Source: Xenorhabdus bovienii
Lineage (GTDB): Bacteria > Pseudomonadota > Gammaproteobacteria > Enterobacterales > Enterobacteriaceae
Reading direction: 5' to 3'
Assembly: GCF_024721015.1 (NCBI RefSeq)
Contig: NZ_JANAIF010000023.1
Location: 1-60,184 of the forward strand
DNA: 60,184 nucleotides
The position numbers and the translations under genes are program-made. This document shows, piece by piece, positions 21,146 to 33,129 of this stretch (the first letter of the stretch is position 1; the number at the start of each line of letters is the position of its first letter). The notes under the pieces are model-generated. The model worked only from the letters and a program-made list of their open reading frames with translations, was not told where the DNA came from and did no database searches.

Positions 21146-22408
21146 TTAGTTATGATCCAGCCCAAGGCTGTCCCGTAAGAGATTCAGGCGTTCCAAATCG
21201 CCATCACTGGCCGCCTGTTGAAGTGATTTAGTGGGTGTATGGAGCAGACGATTCGTCAATTGGTGAGTCAACTGGTTGATGATCTGTTCAGCATCAGCAC
21301 CCTGCCTGATGGACATCAATGCCTTTGCTGTCATTTCGGCCCTGACTTTTTCTGCCTGTTCCCGATATTCCCGGATTGTATTGACCGCCCCTTGAGAGCG
21401 CAACCAATCCATGAAATAGCGGCTTTCCTGCTGCACAATGCCTTCCGCGACAATAGCGGCAGCCTTGCGTTGAGCCAGATTTTGCTGAATAATGGCCTGT
21501 AAATCGTCAACACTGTATAGATAAACATCGCTCAATTTTTCAACGTCCGGTTCAATATCGCGAGGAACAGCGATATCAATCAGCAACATCGGCTGGTTGC
21601 GGCGGACTTTCAACGCCCGTTCGACCATACCTTTACCGATAATCGGCAGTGGGCTGGCGGTAGAGCTGATCACAATATCGGCTTCTGCCAGCCGGGTATC
21701 AATTTCGGACAAGGAAATAACCTCCGCATTCACTTGACTGGCGAGTGTCTGCGCCCGCTCTTTCGTGCGGTTGGCAATCATCATGTGACGCACACGGTGT
21801 TCCTTGAGATGGCGAGCAACCAATTCAATCGTTTCCCCTGCCCCCACCAGCAGAATATTCAATTTAGACAGAGATTCGAAAATCTGTCGGGCAAGCGTAC
21901 AGGCAGCAAAAGCCACAGAAACCGCATTTGCGCCAATTTCCGTTTCTGTTCTGACCCGCTTGGCAACTGAAAAAGATTTCTGGAACAGGCGCTCCAGTTC
22001 CCCTGACAGGGATTGATAATTTTGCGACTCAGCAAAGGCTTTCTTTACCTGCCCCAGAATCTGTGGCTCCCCAAGTACCAGCGAATCGAGACCACTCGCC
22101 ACTCGCATCAAGTGGCTGACGGCGTCATTATCCAAATGCCAATAAAGGCTGGCTTTCAGATCGTCAGGATTGAGCTGGTGATACTCACACAACCAACTGA
22201 TTAACTGCTCTTTTAAATTATCCTGCTGCTCAACGCTGAGATAGAGTTCGGTGCGGTTGCAGGTTGACAGCACAACGCCACCTCGCACCAGCGGCTGCTG
22301 GAGCAAGTTATCAAGCGCAAGCCCGATTGTGTCAGGAGAAAATGCCACCCGCTCACGTAAGGAAACAGGCGCGGTTTTATGATTGATACCGAGTGCTAAT
22401 AAAGTCAT
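21146..22408 (-). CDS. hemA: Glutamyl-tRNA reductase
   Basis: Reduces glutamyl-tRNA(Glu) to glutamate-1-semialdehyde with NADPH, the first committed step of tetrapyrrole synthesis. The 420 residues start [20 protein letters not shown]; the catalytic Cys is in [13 protein letters not shown] (about residue 50), and the NADPH motif is [18 protein letters not shown] (about 183-200). In enteric bacteria the enzyme is controlled by heme-dependent proteolysis that needs the N-terminal region; the conserved N-terminus allows the same here. It is first in the leftward operon and divergent from lolB across 260 bp. Confidence 0.97.
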   Translation of the reverse strand: MTLLALGINHKTAPVSLRERVAFSPDTIGLALDNLLQQPLVRGGVVLSTCNRTELYLSVEQQDNLKEQLISWLCEYHQLNPDDLKASLYWHLDNDAVSHLMRVASGLDSLVLGEPQILGQVKKAFAESQNYQSLSGELERLFQKSFSVAKRVRTETEIGANAVSVAFAACTLARQIFESLSKLNILLVGAGETIELVARHLKEHRVRHMMIANRTKERAQTLASQVNAEVISLSEIDTRLAEADIVISSTASPLPIIGKGMVERALKVRRNQPMLLIDIAVPRDIEPDVEKLSDVYLYSVDDLQAIIQQNLAQRKAAAIVAEGIVQQESRYFMDWLRSQGAVNTIREYREQAEKVRAEMTAKALMSIRQGADAEQIINQLTHQLTNRLLHTPTKSLQQAASDGDLERLNLLRDSLGLDHN

Positions 22409-22668
22409 TTTAACTGCGTTGAGTTATCACGGGAATCAATCTCATGATAATATTAATAACCATTCTCATGAAACTCACACCCTTCATAAGGACTCTCATT
22501 GGATAAGCATTCTACTTGATGCATCAATTCAATAAAAGTCAATCGGACGGCTATGCCGTAATTTATTCGAGAAATGTTGACAAAATTTCGCTAAATTATC
22601 ACCTTGATTATAGACTTGGATGGCGCATTAGTTACCCATCAGACTATTTTATTGCTAAGGGTTACTGA

Positions 22669-23286
22669 ATGAAAACATCATCACTTTTTTGCTTACTTCC
22701 CCTCTCTGCGGTTTTGCTGACAGCCTGTACCGTCACACAGCCTCCTACAGGTACAGGTTCCGCCAATTCTCCGCAATGGCATACCCGTGAACAGCAACTG
22801 CAAAAACTGAAAAATTACCAGACCCGAGGCTCTTTTGCTTATTTGGCAAATGAAAAGAAAATCTATGCCCGCTTTTTCTGGCAACAGTATTCGCCTGATA
22901 ACTATAAGCTGTTGTTGCTTAATCCACTAGGTACAACAGAATTGGAATTATTCGTCCAGCCGAATATGATTCAGCTTACTGACAATAAGGGTAAAAAATA
23001 CCTCAGTGATACTCCTGAGGCATTAATTTATCAGCTTACCGATATGAATATTCCTCTGAATAATCTGAAAAACTGGATTATCGGCTTACCCGGCGATGCC
23101 AAAGATTTTCAGTTAGATGAGAATTACTTGCTCAAATCGGTGAGTAGCAAGAAAAATGGTGAGATCTGGAAAATCAATTATCAGGGTTATGATGCTTCTA
23201 CCATGCCAGCGTTGCCTAATCGATTAGAACTCACTCAGGGCAAGAACCGCATAAAATTGAAAATGGATAACTGGACAACCCAATAA
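22669..23286 (+). CDS. lolB: Outer-membrane lipoprotein receptor LolB
   Basis: The outer-membrane acceptor that receives lipoproteins from LolA and inserts them into the membrane. The 205-residue precursor has a signal peptide ending in the lipobox LLTA-C (Cys20). The following residue is Thr, not Asp, consistent with outer-membrane sorting. The family segments [20 protein letters not shown] and [14 protein letters not shown] are present. GGGTTACTGA before the ATG gives only a modest ribosome site. The stop overlaps the ispE start (TAATG). Together with hemA in the opposite direction this is the standard enteric arrangement. Confidence 0.94.
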   Translation: MKTSSLFCLLPLSAVLLTACTVTQPPTGTGSANSPQWHTREQQLQKLKNYQTRGSFAYLANEKKIYARFFWQQYSPDNYKLLLLNPLGTTELELFVQPNMIQLTDNKGKKYLSDTPEALIYQLTDMNIPLNNLKNWIIGLPGDAKDFQLDENYLLKSVSSKKNGEIWKINYQGYDASTMPALPNRLELTQGKNRIKLKMDNWTTQ

Positions 23287-24179
23287 TGACGTTGACTTGG
23301 CCTTCTCCGGCAAAATTGAATTTATTCTTGTATATTACTGGCCAACGGCCTGATGGCTACCACGAACTGCAAACGCTGTTCCAGTTTCTGGACTATGGCG
23401 ACGAGATCACGATTATCCCCCGTCAGGATAATCAAATCCACCTGCTGACGCCCGTTGAAGGCGTAGCCCATGACGATAATCTGATCGTCCGGGCTGCCCG
23501 ATTATTGCAGAATCATTTATTACAAAATCAGTTATTGCAGAATAATAGTCAGGGAACCGAACATCTGGGCGCCGATATCCACATCGATAAATGCCTGCCA
23601 ATGGGGGGAGGTCTGGGTGGTGGTTCTTCTAATGCCGCGACCGTACTGATTGCCTTGAATTACCACTGGCAAGCCAATTTGTCCGATGATGAACTGGCAC
23701 AGCTTGGCATCAGCCTTGGCGCGGACGTTCCCGTATTTGTTAAAGGCCATGCTGCTTTTGCCGAAGGCATTGGGGAAAAACTCCGTCCGGCATCACCGGA
23801 AGAAAAATGGTTTCTAGTTGCTCATCCCGGAATTGAGATTTCAACTCCGACGATCTTCACAGATCCTGAATTAAAAAGAAATTCGCCGATTCGTTCTCTA
23901 CCCGCATTATTACAGGCACCATTCACAAATGATTGTGAGTCAATCGCAAGAAAACGTTTTCGTGAGGTTGAACAGCTTCTTTCATGGCTGCTAGAATACG
24001 CACCGTCGCGCCTGACCGGAACCGGTGCGTGTGTTTTCGGCGAGTTCGAATCAGAAGCATCGGCCCGTAAGGTGTTAAATCAATCCCCAGAGTGGATGCA
24101 GGGCTTTGTTGCGCATGGAGTCAACATTTCACCATTGCATACATTCCGCTCTGGGATATACATGTTATTGAACCAATGA
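23286..24179 (+). CDS. ispE: 4-(cytidine 5'-diphospho)-2-C-methyl-D-erythritol kinase
   Basis: A GHMP-family kinase that phosphorylates CDP-methylerythritol in the MEP isoprenoid pathway. The 297-residue product shows [22 protein letters not shown] at the N-terminus, the ATP-binding loop [18 protein letters not shown] (about 103-120) and a C-terminal [10 protein letters not shown]. Residues 73-87 hold a low-complexity LLQN-type repeat ([15 protein letters not shown]) absent from E. coli IspE, which makes the protein some 14 residues longer; it lies in a surface region before the catalytic loop and keeps the frame. Confidence 0.95.
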   Translation: MTLTWPSPAKLNLFLYITGQRPDGYHELQTLFQFLDYGDEITIIPRQDNQIHLLTPVEGVAHDDNLIVRAARLLQNHLLQNQLLQNNSQGTEHLGADIHIDKCLPMGGGLGGGSSNAATVLIALNYHWQANLSDDELAQLGISLGADVPVFVKGHAAFAEGIGEKLRPASPEEKWFLVAHPGIEISTPTIFTDPELKRNSPIRSLPALLQAPFTNDCESIARKRFREVEQLLSWLLEYAPSRLTGTGACVFGEFESEASARKVLNQSPEWMQGFVAHGVNISPLHTFRSGIYMLLNQ

Positions 24180-24186
24180 ACAATAA

Positions 24187-25185
<999 letters not shown>

Positions 25186-25249
25186 TTTTAAGTTTTAGCA
25201 CTTATCTTAAGCGCTAACTTATTCAAGTGATTAAATAAATCATTGCCTG

Positions 25250-25287
25250 AAAAAACCCGTTGACACATCCGCAGCAACGGGTTTTTT
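25250..25287 (+). terminator. Terminator after prs
   Basis: AAAAAACCCGTTG pairs with CAACGGGTTTTTT around a 12-nt loop, a textbook intrinsic terminator that also reads well in the reverse direction. Confidence 0.92.
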
Positions 25288-25836
25288 CCGTCATTTTAAT
25301 ACACATCGTCAATATTTCTTTGTTAATTAATCACATATATAAATAATCGCAATGATTAAATAATCATTTTTATCAATACGTTAATCTAACCAATACTTAT
25401 CATCCCCAACAGAGTTTGCACTCTGAGCATGCGTTCAAGAAAAAGACAACATCATGTACGAACAATAAATCATCTGGTACGTCCAGTACCCTAGCTCCCG
25501 AACAATTCTGGTGTGTTATTACCGTTACTGCTAATCTGCCGGACAATCGGTAGCGGCTATTGTGACTTTTTATCGTCATATCTGACAGTCTAAAAAGTAT
25601 GCTTTTGCATCATATTATATATAAAAAGCCCAAAGTGATATGGAATATAGTTAACAGGGAATCATCCTTAATCAAAGACAGTAGTTGTCAATAAATCATC
25701 TGTATAACATAAATTTATTTAAAGTCTTTAGCACATCAGCGCCTCTAACTTCGCAAAGAGAAGTATCGCCTGAATTTTGCCATTGCATGGCAATAACGCT
25801 GATAAATAAAAAATTACTTTTTATGGAGAAGAGCCA
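25288..25836. other. Long AT-rich leader before the lipase gene
   Basis: About 550 bp without a convincing gene. A 21-codon basic frame at 25429-25494 has no ribosome site and is not called. The stretch presumably holds the promoter and regulatory sites of the autotransporter lipase; I see no clean -35/-10 pair. The lipase ribosome site is GGAGAAGAG at about 25823-25831. Confidence 0.55.
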
Positions 25837-27798
25837 ATGAAAAAAGCATTTTTATTCACACCTGCTCTATTAGCGCTTTCAATCAGTGCCATTTCCAATG
25901 CCCATGCTTATAACAACACCTATGTCTTTGGCGATAGCTTGAGTGATAGCGGAAATAATGGGCGATATACTATAGATGGGAAAACCAGTCAGCTTTATGC
26001 TGAGTATGTTGCTCAACATATTACTGGTAGTAAACCCACCGCTTCTAAAGATGGTGGCACCAATTACGCCCAAGGTGGAGCTACTGCGATCAGTAGCCTT
26101 AACCCTGAAAAACCTGAAGACAATACCACTGAACAAATCAAAAAATATCTGGCTGCACATAATAACCGTGCGGATGCCAATGGCGTGTATATTCACTGGA
26201 TAGGTGGTAATGATCTCGCAGCCGCTTTAATGGCTGGCCAAAAAAATCCACTTGATGCTTATAATATTGTCAACATGAGTGCCACTGCCGCCGGAGAACA
26301 GATTAATCTGCTGGTTAACGCCGGTGCTGGCTTAATCATTGCTCCTACTGCTCCTGATGTTGGTATTACACCTAGACTATTGGAAACAGTGCTCAGAGGT
26401 GCGTTACAAACGAAAGGCAAATCCCAAGATGATATCAACGCAATTTTACAACAAGTCCGTGCAGGAATTAACGAATATCCTACCCCTAATAATGAGGTTC
26501 GCGACCTAGTTTTAGAAGGTGCGTTGAAAAAAATCGCAGCAAAAACCACTGATCCAGCCGAGACCGAAGCATTGCTTCTGGCTGCCTATGGCGAAGCGCG
26601 TAAAGGTGCCACAAATCTAACCGATGCCTATAATAAACTGGTAGATGAGAAAATCAGCCAGAGCAACGGCAATATTATGCGTGTCGATGCCAACGGCCTG
26701 CTCAAGGAAGTCATCGCAAACCCTCTGGTTTATGGTATTTCCAATACTCTTGGCTATGCCTGCTCAAAATCATTGTCTGATGCTGAATGTTCTTCCAAAG
26801 ACCCAAAATTTGATAGTAGTCAGTCATTTTTATTTGCTGACAACCTCCATCCAACACCACTTGGCCACCTCATACTAGATCAGTATAGTGAATCCATCTA
26901 CACCGCGCCATCACAGGTCATGACCCTGAATCAAGTCAACCGTATCCCCGTCAAAGGTGTTCGCGCTTCCCTTGATGGTCACCTACAACAGCTTCGCAAT
27001 GGTGGCAATGCGCAGGGTAAAATTGGCGTCTTTGGTGGCTACACTGGCAGCCACAACAACACCTTCACACTGGGTGGTGATTATCAGCTCACTGATAACC
27101 TGCTGCTGGGTGCTGTATATTCTAACTATAAGGATGAACGCACCTCTGCCTCCAATTTCACGCATGAAGGACGTGCTCACGTAGTGACAACTTACGCGTT
27201 GTGGAACTTCTATGACAAAGGTTGGTTAAGTGGCGATCTCCATTATTCAAACAACAAATACGATAGTCTGACACGTAGCATTCAGTTAGGTCAGGCGACA
27301 CGCCGGGAAACCGGTTCTACCACCGGTAAACAATGGGGTGGGCGCCTCACAGCAGGCTGGGATATCGCTGTCACTAATCAAATTACCACCAGCCCGATTA
27401 TCCAGTATGCGTGGGATAAAGGTGATATCAAAGGCTACCGTGAATCCGGCAACAACAACACCTCCATGCATTTTGCTGATCAAGACTACACTTCCAAAGT
27501 CGGCACACTGGGCTGGCGTGTGGATACTCAGTTAGGCCGCATCAATCCTTATGCTTCTGTCCAGTTTAATCACGAATTCGGTGATACACGCTATAAACTG
27601 CGCAGCGCCATCAATTCCACCAAGACTTCCTTTGTGCGAGAAAGTGGCAAACAGAACACTGACTGGCGTCAATATACTGTCGGTGTGAATGCTAACCTGT
27701 TCAATAACTGGCGCGGCTTCGCTTCTGTAACCCGTAACGAGGGTAATTCTCAGGAGCATAACTACAATTTCAGTCTGGGCATCAACGCCAGCTTCTGA
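25837..27798 (+). CDS. lip-1: Secreted GDSL lipase/esterase autotransporter (Lip-1/XlpA-like)
   Basis: A type V secreted lipase. The signal peptide (1-24, ending ISNAHA) is followed by the GDSL hydrolase domain: FGDSLSDSGNN with the nucleophile Ser near residue 35, IHWIGGNDLAAAL (block III Gly-Asn) and DNLHPTPLGH with catalytic Asp and His near 343-346. From about residue 375 an autotransporter beta-barrel follows and ends in the expected aromatic residue (SLGINASF). The whole sequence is very close to Photorhabdus luminescens Lip-1 (about 645 residues) as I recall it; the X. nematophila counterpart may be XlpA, involved in Tween hydrolysis and nematode support. The 653 residues fit. It occupies the place that dauA has in E. 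coli. Confidence 0.92.
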   Translation: MKKAFLFTPALLALSISAISNAHAYNNTYVFGDSLSDSGNNGRYTIDGKTSQLYAEYVAQHITGSKPTASKDGGTNYAQGGATAISSLNPEKPEDNTTEQIKKYLAAHNNRADANGVYIHWIGGNDLAAALMAGQKNPLDAYNIVNMSATAAGEQINLLVNAGAGLIIAPTAPDVGITPRLLETVLRGALQTKGKSQDDINAILQQVRAGINEYPTPNNEVRDLVLEGALKKIAAKTTDPAETEALLLAAYGEARKGATNLTDAYNKLVDEKISQSNGNIMRVDANGLLKEVIANPLVYGISNTLGYACSKSLSDAECSSKDPKFDSSQSFLFADNLHPTPLGHLILDQYSESIYTAPSQVMTLNQVNRIPVKGVRASLDGHLQQLRNGGNAQGKIGVFGGYTGSHNNTFTLGGDYQLTDNLLLGAVYSNYKDERTSASNFTHEGRAHVVTTYALWNFYDKGWLSGDLHYSNNKYDSLTRSIQLGQATRRETGSTTGKQWGGRLTAGWDIAVTNQITTSPIIQYAWDKGDIKGYRESGNNNTSMHFADQDYTSKVGTLGWRVDTQLGRINPYASVQFNHEFGDTRYKLRSAINSTKTSFVRESGKQNTDWRQYTVGVNANLFNNWRGFASVTRNEGNSQEHNYNFSLGINASF

Positions 27799-27809
27799 TA
27801 TAAGCAAAA

Positions 27810-27841
27810 AGGCAAGGTGGTCATCAATAACCGCCTTGCCT
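27810..27841. terminator. Bidirectional terminator between lipase and ychH
   Basis: AGGCAAGGTGG and CCGCCTTGCCT form a strong stem-loop directly after the lipase stop and facing the end of ychH; A and T runs flank it on the lipase side. Confidence 0.8.
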
Positions 27842-27865
27842 AGATATCAATAATAATATAAAAAA

Positions 27866-28141
27866 TCATGAGGTTCTGTGTTTTTTACGGCGATAACGCT
27901 CGTCATAATTCTTCAACCACCAATACTTATCAGTAACCTGCTCACGCCCACCGATACTGGCACCCGCCAACCAAACCAATGCACCAACAAATAAACCCAT
28001 CAATGAAATACCTGTGGCCAATCCAGACTGGTCTAAACTAAACACATGACTGAGCAATACATAAGACAAGCTAATCAGCATTGCCGCCATCCCTAACCCC
28101 ATAAAAATGTTACCGAGAATGAAAGCATTTTTACGTTTCAT
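27866..28141 (-). CDS. ychH: DUF2583 membrane protein YchH
   Basis: A 91-residue inner-membrane protein with two hydrophobic helices (ILGNIFMGLGMAAMLISLSY and GISLMGLFVGALVWLAGASI) and a basic C-terminal tail. It follows E. coli YchH, a stress-induced protein with no defined biochemical role. The frame extends to 28171, but MKRKNAFILGN is the conserved start, with GGAGGTTGG upstream as ribosome site. It is divergent from pth, as in E. coli. Confidence 0.88.
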   Translation of the reverse strand: MKRKNAFILGNIFMGLGMAAMLISLSYVLLSHVFSLDQSGLATGISLMGLFVGALVWLAGASIGGREQVTDKYWWLKNYDERYRRKKHRTS

Positions 28142-28473
28142 CACCAACCTCCAATACTTTTCTGAACTCAATTTACAAACGAAACGAACTCAAAAGCACG
28201 AAAGTAGATACATCCTTGGTTATATTATAGCCTTATTATCTAAAAGGTTATTGCGGCGGCGATCACAAGTTGTACAAATCTCAACGCATTTTTACACTTC
28301 ACCGAAAGGGGATTCAGCAACAATAATTTGCCCCCCATGTTTAACACATTGAACAACTATTAAGGAATAACGAACCCTCCCTTTCAATATCATAATGAAT
28401 TTTGTACTCAAGCCTTGAGGCAGGTAAACTAAACCCCTTTTTTTATTTTATTGCCAATAAGCGAACCAAGACT
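28142..28473. other. ychH-pth divergent intergenic region
   Basis: About 330 bp between the two divergent starts. Apart from the ychH ribosome site at its left edge and a T-rich stretch at about 28436-28450 I see no gene, repeat or clear promoter hexamers. Confidence 0.5.
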
Positions 28474-29064
28474 GTGAGTGACATAAAATTAATCGTTGGT
28501 CTGGCAAACCCTGGGGCTGAATACGCACAGACCAGACATAATGCCGGAGCATGGTTTGTCGATTTGTTAGCGCAACGCCACAGACAGCCCCTGAAAGAAG
28601 AGAGTAAATTTTTCGGCTATACTGCCCGCATCAACCTGAATGGGCAGGATGTTCGCCTGCTGGTGCCAGCAACTTTCATGAACCTCAGCGGCAAATCAGT
28701 CCTTGCCCTCGCCGGATTCTACCGCATCCAGCCGGATGAAATTCTGGTCGCGCACGATGAACTTGATCTGCCACCCGGCGTAGCAAAAATGAAACTGGGG
28801 GGCAGTAACGGTGGCCATAACGGTTTGAAAGACATTCAGAACAAGTTCAGTAATAACCCTAACTTCCACCGTCTGCGCATTGGCATCGGCCATCCGGGTG
28901 ACAAAAATAAAGTGGTGGGTTTTGTACTTGGCAAGCCTCCTGCCAGTGAGCAAAAGCTGATCGATGATGCCATTGATGAAGCACTGAGCTGCACGGACAT
29001 TCTGATGAAAGATGGCATGAACAAGGCCATTAACCGTCTGCATGCTTTTAAAGCCAGCGCTTAA
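28474..29064 (+). CDS. pth: Peptidyl-tRNA hydrolase
   Basis: Recycles tRNA by cleaving peptidyl-tRNA released during translation. The 196-residue protein starts with GTG ([14 protein letters not shown]); the frame upstream of it is open but not conserved. Active-site elements are N and H in [20 protein letters not shown] (about 10-29), [16 protein letters not shown] and [13 protein letters not shown]. It is followed by ychF after 112 bp, the usual pth-ychF pair. Confidence 0.95.
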   Translation: MSDIKLIVGLANPGAEYAQTRHNAGAWFVDLLAQRHRQPLKEESKFFGYTARINLNGQDVRLLVPATFMNLSGKSVLALAGFYRIQPDEILVAHDELDLPPGVAKMKLGGSNGGHNGLKDIQNKFSNNPNFHRLRIGIGHPGDKNKVVGFVLGKPPASEQKLIDDAIDEALSCTDILMKDGMNKAINRLHAFKASA

Positions 29065-29176
29065 CAGGCTGTGCGTGGCGTGGCTAGTTATTGCGTGTAT
29101 AATAGCGCCAATTTTGTATAACTCACCAACAGGCATCTTGCCCGCTGGTTTATAAGTGATCTGAGGTAATAAATAT

Positions 29177-30268
29177 ATGGGATTCAAATGCGGTATCGTT
29201 GGCCTGCCTAACGTTGGGAAATCTACATTATTCAATGCGCTGACCAAAGCAGGTATCGAAGCAGCAAACTTCCCTTTCTGCACTATCGAGCCAAACACCG
29301 GTGTTGTGCCGATGCCAGACTCACGTCTTGACCAATTGGCTGAAATTGTCAAACCCCAGCGCATACTACCAACCACGATGGAATTCGTGGATATTGCAGG
29401 TCTGGTGAAAGGCGCCTCAAAAGGCGAAGGTCTGGGCAACCAATTCCTGACCAACATTCGTGAAACAGAAGCTATCGGTCACGTTGTGCGCTGCTTCGAA
29501 AACGACAATATCATTCACGTTTCTGGTCAGGTTGATCCTGCCTCAGACATCGAAATTATCAATACCGAACTGGCACTGGCGGATCTGGATACCTGTGAGC
29601 GTGCTATTCACCGCGTTCAGAAGAAAGCCAAAGGTGGCGATAAAGATGCTAAAGCAGAGCTGGAAGCACTGGAAAAATGTCTTCCTCACCTTGAGCAGGC
29701 AGGTATGCTGCGCGCCTTAGACCTGAGTGCGGAAGAAAAAGCGGCGATTCGCTACCTCAGCTTCCTGACTTTGAAACCAACCATGTACATTGCCAACGTC
29801 AATGAAGATGGTTTTGAGAATAACCCACATCTTGATACCGTTCGCGCCATTGCAGAAGCAGAAGGCTCTGTCGTGGTTCCGGTTTGTGCTGCTATTGAAT
29901 CAGACATCGCTGAACTGGAAGATGGCGACCGTGAAGAATTCATGGCTGAACTAGGTCTGGAAGAACCGGGCCTGAACCGTGTCATTCGCGCTGGTTATCA
30001 ATTACTGAACCTGCAAACTTACTTCACCGCTGGCGTGAAAGAAGTTCGTGCATGGACGATCCCGGTTGGTGCCACAGCGCCACAGGCAGCGGGTAAAATC
30101 CACACCGACTTCGAAAAAGGATTTATCCGTGCCCAGACCATCGCGTTTGAAGATTTCATCAATTACAAAGGTGAACAAGGCGCGAAAGAAGCCGGCAAAA
30201 TGCGTGCTGAAGGTAAAGACTACATCGTTAAAGATGGCGATGTGATGAACTTCTTGTTCAACGTCTGA
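29177..30268 (+). CDS. ychF: Redox-regulated ATPase YchF (OLA1 family)
   Basis: A ribosome-associated P-loop protein of the Obg class that prefers ATP over GTP. The 363 residues match the E. coli length. It shows Walker [10 protein letters not shown] (about 9-17), G3 [20 protein letters not shown], the ANVNEDG segment that replaces the NKxD guanine-specificity motif (explaining ATP preference), and the C-terminal TGS domain ending [25 protein letters not shown] precedes the ATG. Confidence 0.96.
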   Translation: MGFKCGIVGLPNVGKSTLFNALTKAGIEAANFPFCTIEPNTGVVPMPDSRLDQLAEIVKPQRILPTTMEFVDIAGLVKGASKGEGLGNQFLTNIRETEAIGHVVRCFENDNIIHVSGQVDPASDIEIINTELALADLDTCERAIHRVQKKAKGGDKDAKAELEALEKCLPHLEQAGMLRALDLSAEEKAAIRYLSFLTLKPTMYIANVNEDGFENNPHLDTVRAIAEAEGSVVVPVCAAIESDIAELEDGDREEFMAELGLEEPGLNRVIRAGYQLLNLQTYFTAGVKEVRAWTIPVGATAPQAAGKIHTDFEKGFIRAQTIAFEDFINYKGEQGAKEAGKMRAEGKDYIVKDGDVMNFLFNV

Positions 30269-30326
30269 TTTATTGCTCATTCCTCTCAGCATCGCATGAT
30301 GGCTTAGAGGAATGATTAAAATACCT

Positions 30327-30358
30327 AAAATCCGCGTGGTTGCGCGGATTTTTGTTTT
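30327..30358 (+). terminator. Terminator after ychF
   Basis: AAAATCCGCG pairs with CGCGGATTTT around TGGTTG and is followed by T-rich sequence. A second imperfect hairpin (ATTCCTCT/AGAGGAAT, about 30280-30314) lies just before it. Confidence 0.88.
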
Positions 30359-30366
30359 TACTGCGA

Positions 30367-31767
30367 CTAACTTTGTCTTACCATCCCATCAGCATATTTA
30401 ACCTCATCAATCGCATCGGCAATCGCTTTCAAGCTACGTTGAATATCATCTTCGGTGGTAGCCCAAGAGCTGACACTCAAACGAATGGCCTCTTGCCCCT
30501 GCCATATTGTTTGCCCAAACCAGCATTCACCTGACTGCTGAACTTTTTGCAGCATAGCTCGCTGCAAGATTATATCTGGCAAACACGCAACCACCTGATT
30601 GAGAACAATTTCATTAAGCACTTTAAAACCAAGTAATTCTAGCCCCTCAGCCAGCATTTTTGCGTACAAACAGCAGCGTTCAATCAGCACCTGAATCCCT
30701 TGTACGCCGAGTTCTGAAATCGCTGCCCACACTTCAACAGCTCTCGCCCTGCGGGAGAATTCTGGCAGCATATCTTTCGCCTGCCACATATCTTGAGTCT
30801 CCACATACGCTGCCGAAGTCGTCATCACTTCTCTCAACGCATGTTTATGACGCACGATACACATACCACAATCGTATGGCGTATTGAGCCACTTGTGTGC
30901 ATCTACCGCCCAAGAGTCAGCTTCTTCAACGCCCTTGACTAATGCGGATTGCGCACTCGAAGCTCGCGCCCAAAGCCCAAATGCCCCATCCACATGTACC
31001 CAACTGCCTGCTTTTTTAGCTCGGGGAATAAGTGCGTGAAAGTTATCCGAGCTACCAGAGTTAACATTGCCCGCCTGCAATACCAGAATCGTATTATCTG
31101 AAAACTCTGGGACGGCACTCTCAATGATTCGTCCTTGGCTATCGCATGGCACAATATTCAACTGTGAACGACCAAAACCGAGCAACTTCAGCGCCTTTAA
31201 AACTGATATGTGAACTTCTTCAGATAGTACGACTTTCAATTGAGGTGCATTTTGTAAACCATGTTCTGCGAAGTCATACCCTTTTTTCTGATACAAATAT
31301 TGCCGGGCGGCTGCCAAGGCACTTACATGAGCCATTGTTGTGCCAGTCACAAAACCGACAAACGCCTCTGGCGGTAAATTCAGCAGTTCCAAAACCCAGC
31401 GTCCGGCAATTTTTTCTAATTGATCAGCAACAGGCGAAGACGACTCCATCAACGCTATCTGATCCCACGCACTGGTCACGATGTTTGCTCCCATAGCTGC
31501 CGGCGTTGAACCACCAACAACCAAACCGAAATATCGGCCTCCTGTTGTCGCCACCGTCGCGGGCGAGCCGTACCTATGGAGCTGCGCAAGCACTTGTTGG
31601 CAATCCGTTCCATGTTGGGGTAATGGCCTATCAAGATTCTGTAGACCCGATAAAGCGCCAGAATCGGGAAATACTCGTTGGTTTCTCACCTTACTGACGT
31701 AGTTATACGCGATTTCACTCGCTACCTTAACCGCAGACAGCGAGGCATCACGAATAGGATCTTTCAT
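30367..31767 (-). CDS. PLP-dependent group II amino-acid decarboxylase
   Basis: A 466-residue fold-type I pyridoxal phosphate enzyme of the aromatic-L-amino-acid/glutamate decarboxylase family. The PLP-binding lysine is in WAVDAHKWLNTPYD (about residue 290); other family segments are GSTPAAMGANIVTSAWDQIA near 80, GFVTGTTMAHVSALAAARQY near 140 and WVHVDGAFGLWAR (cofactor Asp). The substrate cannot be told from the sequence; aromatic amino acids, cysteine-sulphinate or diaminobutyrate-type substrates are all possible. It lies leftward, divergent from an AraC-type regulator across 274 bp, so the regulator may control it. Confidence 0.83.
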   Translation of the reverse strand: MKDPIRDASLSAVKVASEIAYNYVSKVRNQRVFPDSGALSGLQNLDRPLPQHGTDCQQVLAQLHRYGSPATVATTGGRYFGLVVGGSTPAAMGANIVTSAWDQIALMESSSPVADQLEKIAGRWVLELLNLPPEAFVGFVTGTTMAHVSALAAARQYLYQKKGYDFAEHGLQNAPQLKVVLSEEVHISVLKALKLLGFGRSQLNIVPCDSQGRIIESAVPEFSDNTILVLQAGNVNSGSSDNFHALIPRAKKAGSWVHVDGAFGLWARASSAQSALVKGVEEADSWAVDAHKWLNTPYDCGMCIVRHKHALREVMTTSAAYVETQDMWQAKDMLPEFSRRARAVEVWAAISELGVQGIQVLIERCCLYAKMLAEGLELLGFKVLNEIVLNQVVACLPDIILQRAMLQKVQQSGECWFGQTIWQGQEAIRLSVSSWATTEDDIQRSLKAIADAIDEVKYADGMVRQS

Positions 31768-32041
31768 TACGTTGTTTCCAATTTATCAAGAAATATTCAG
31801 TTGCTTTAACAAACAAGTACCTTACATACATTAACTGCCCAACGCATTCATTTCAGTATTCAATCAATCCGCGTTGTGTTTTATGATTAGCCCCCACAAC
31901 CACCTTATCCTCCACAATCCTTGCCTAATCCTCCAATTTATTATTTTCACTGATATAAATATTCCAATTCTAACGATATGCTAAGTAACAATAATGAGTA
32001 AAAATTTTGTGTGTTTATGGCAATGAATGAGGGAGTAGAAA

Positions 32042-32965
32042 ATGAGTGCATTACATCACCTATCCGGTGCACCAGAAATTGAAATTCAGTTACAACAATT
32101 AATCGGGAAAGTGGCCAGCTTGACGCGACCTAATACACATGCAGCCAAAACTGCGATCCCTGAAATGACATTGTGTCATTTAGAACAGCCGACGGCGCCA
32201 GTAGGCTGGTTGTACGAACCCAGCATCATGATCATTGCCCAAGGGAAAAAACGGATAACTATCGGCGGGTGCTCTTATTGTTGTGATGCCAGCCAATTTA
32301 TGGTGACTTCCACCGATATTCCCACCATTACTCAAGTTTGCACCGCTTCGAAAGAAGAACCCTTTTTTGCCATGATGTTACAGTTTAATATTCAGGAAGC
32401 CTCAGAATTACTGATAGAAAATCATGTTGCGATCCGGCAGGATTCGCCAGAAACATGCGGGTTAGCTGTTACTCCCGTAACAGCCGAACTGCTGATTTGT
32501 TTCAATCGGCTACTGGATTTATTGAATACACCGGAAGATATCCCCGTACTTTCACCACTGATTCAAAAAGAGATTGTCTATCGTCTGTTAAAAAGTGAAT
32601 TGGGTGGACGACTGCAACAAATGGCCTCACAGGAAAGCCCCAGCCATCAAATCAGCAAGACCATTAACTGGCTGAAAGATCACTTTGCTGACCCCGTCAA
32701 AGTCGAACAACTCGCACAAATCGCCCGAATGAGTCCTTCATCCTTTCATCACCATTTTAAGGCGGTAACTTCAATGAGCCCACTCCAGTATCAGAAATGG
32801 CTGCGTTTAAATGAAGCGAGACGAATATTATTGACGCAACACCATAACGTATCAGCCACCGCATTTCAGGTGGGTTATGAAAGCCCTTCCCAGTTCAACC
32901 GTGAATACAGCCGTCTATTTGGTGAGCCACCCTGTCGGGATATCAAGCGGCTGCGAGTAAGATGA
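32042..32965 (+). CDS. AraC-family regulator with AraC_N cupin domain
   Basis: A 307-residue transcription factor. The N-terminal AraC-type cupin domain (about 35-190) shows EPSIMIIAQGKKRITIGGCS and FMVTSTDIPTITQV, as in YqhC-like regulators. The C-terminal part (about 210-305) has two helix-turn-helix units, LAQIARMSPSSFHHHFKAVT and AFQVGYESPSQFNREYSRLF. The GGGAG ribosome site precedes the ATG. Likely targets are itself, the divergent decarboxylase and the downstream mdaB (164 bp away); all three are inference from position. Confidence 0.85.
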   Translation: MSALHHLSGAPEIEIQLQQLIGKVASLTRPNTHAAKTAIPEMTLCHLEQPTAPVGWLYEPSIMIIAQGKKRITIGGCSYCCDASQFMVTSTDIPTITQVCTASKEEPFFAMMLQFNIQEASELLIENHVAIRQDSPETCGLAVTPVTAELLICFNRLLDLLNTPEDIPVLSPLIQKEIVYRLLKSELGGRLQQMASQESPSHQISKTINWLKDHFADPVKVEQLAQIARMSPSSFHHHFKAVTSMSPLQYQKWLRLNEARRILLTQHHNVSATAFQVGYESPSQFNREYSRLFGEPPCRDIKRLRVR

Positions 32966-33129
32966 TGATTAACCAATCGCCATCAAATGACCTTGATAAA
33001 ACGCTAAATGCGAAAACAATATCTCTTTGGAGGATCAGGCAACGATTGGAAATAACTGGGCACCCATCCGGCCAAAATTGGATCTAATATAATTCATGCA
33101 TTATCAATAAAATAAAACAGAGGATGATT

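Noticed and set aside
25429..25494. 21-codon basic frame (MRSRKRQHH...) in the lipase leader
   Set aside because: It has no ribosome site and no known relative; chance is likely.
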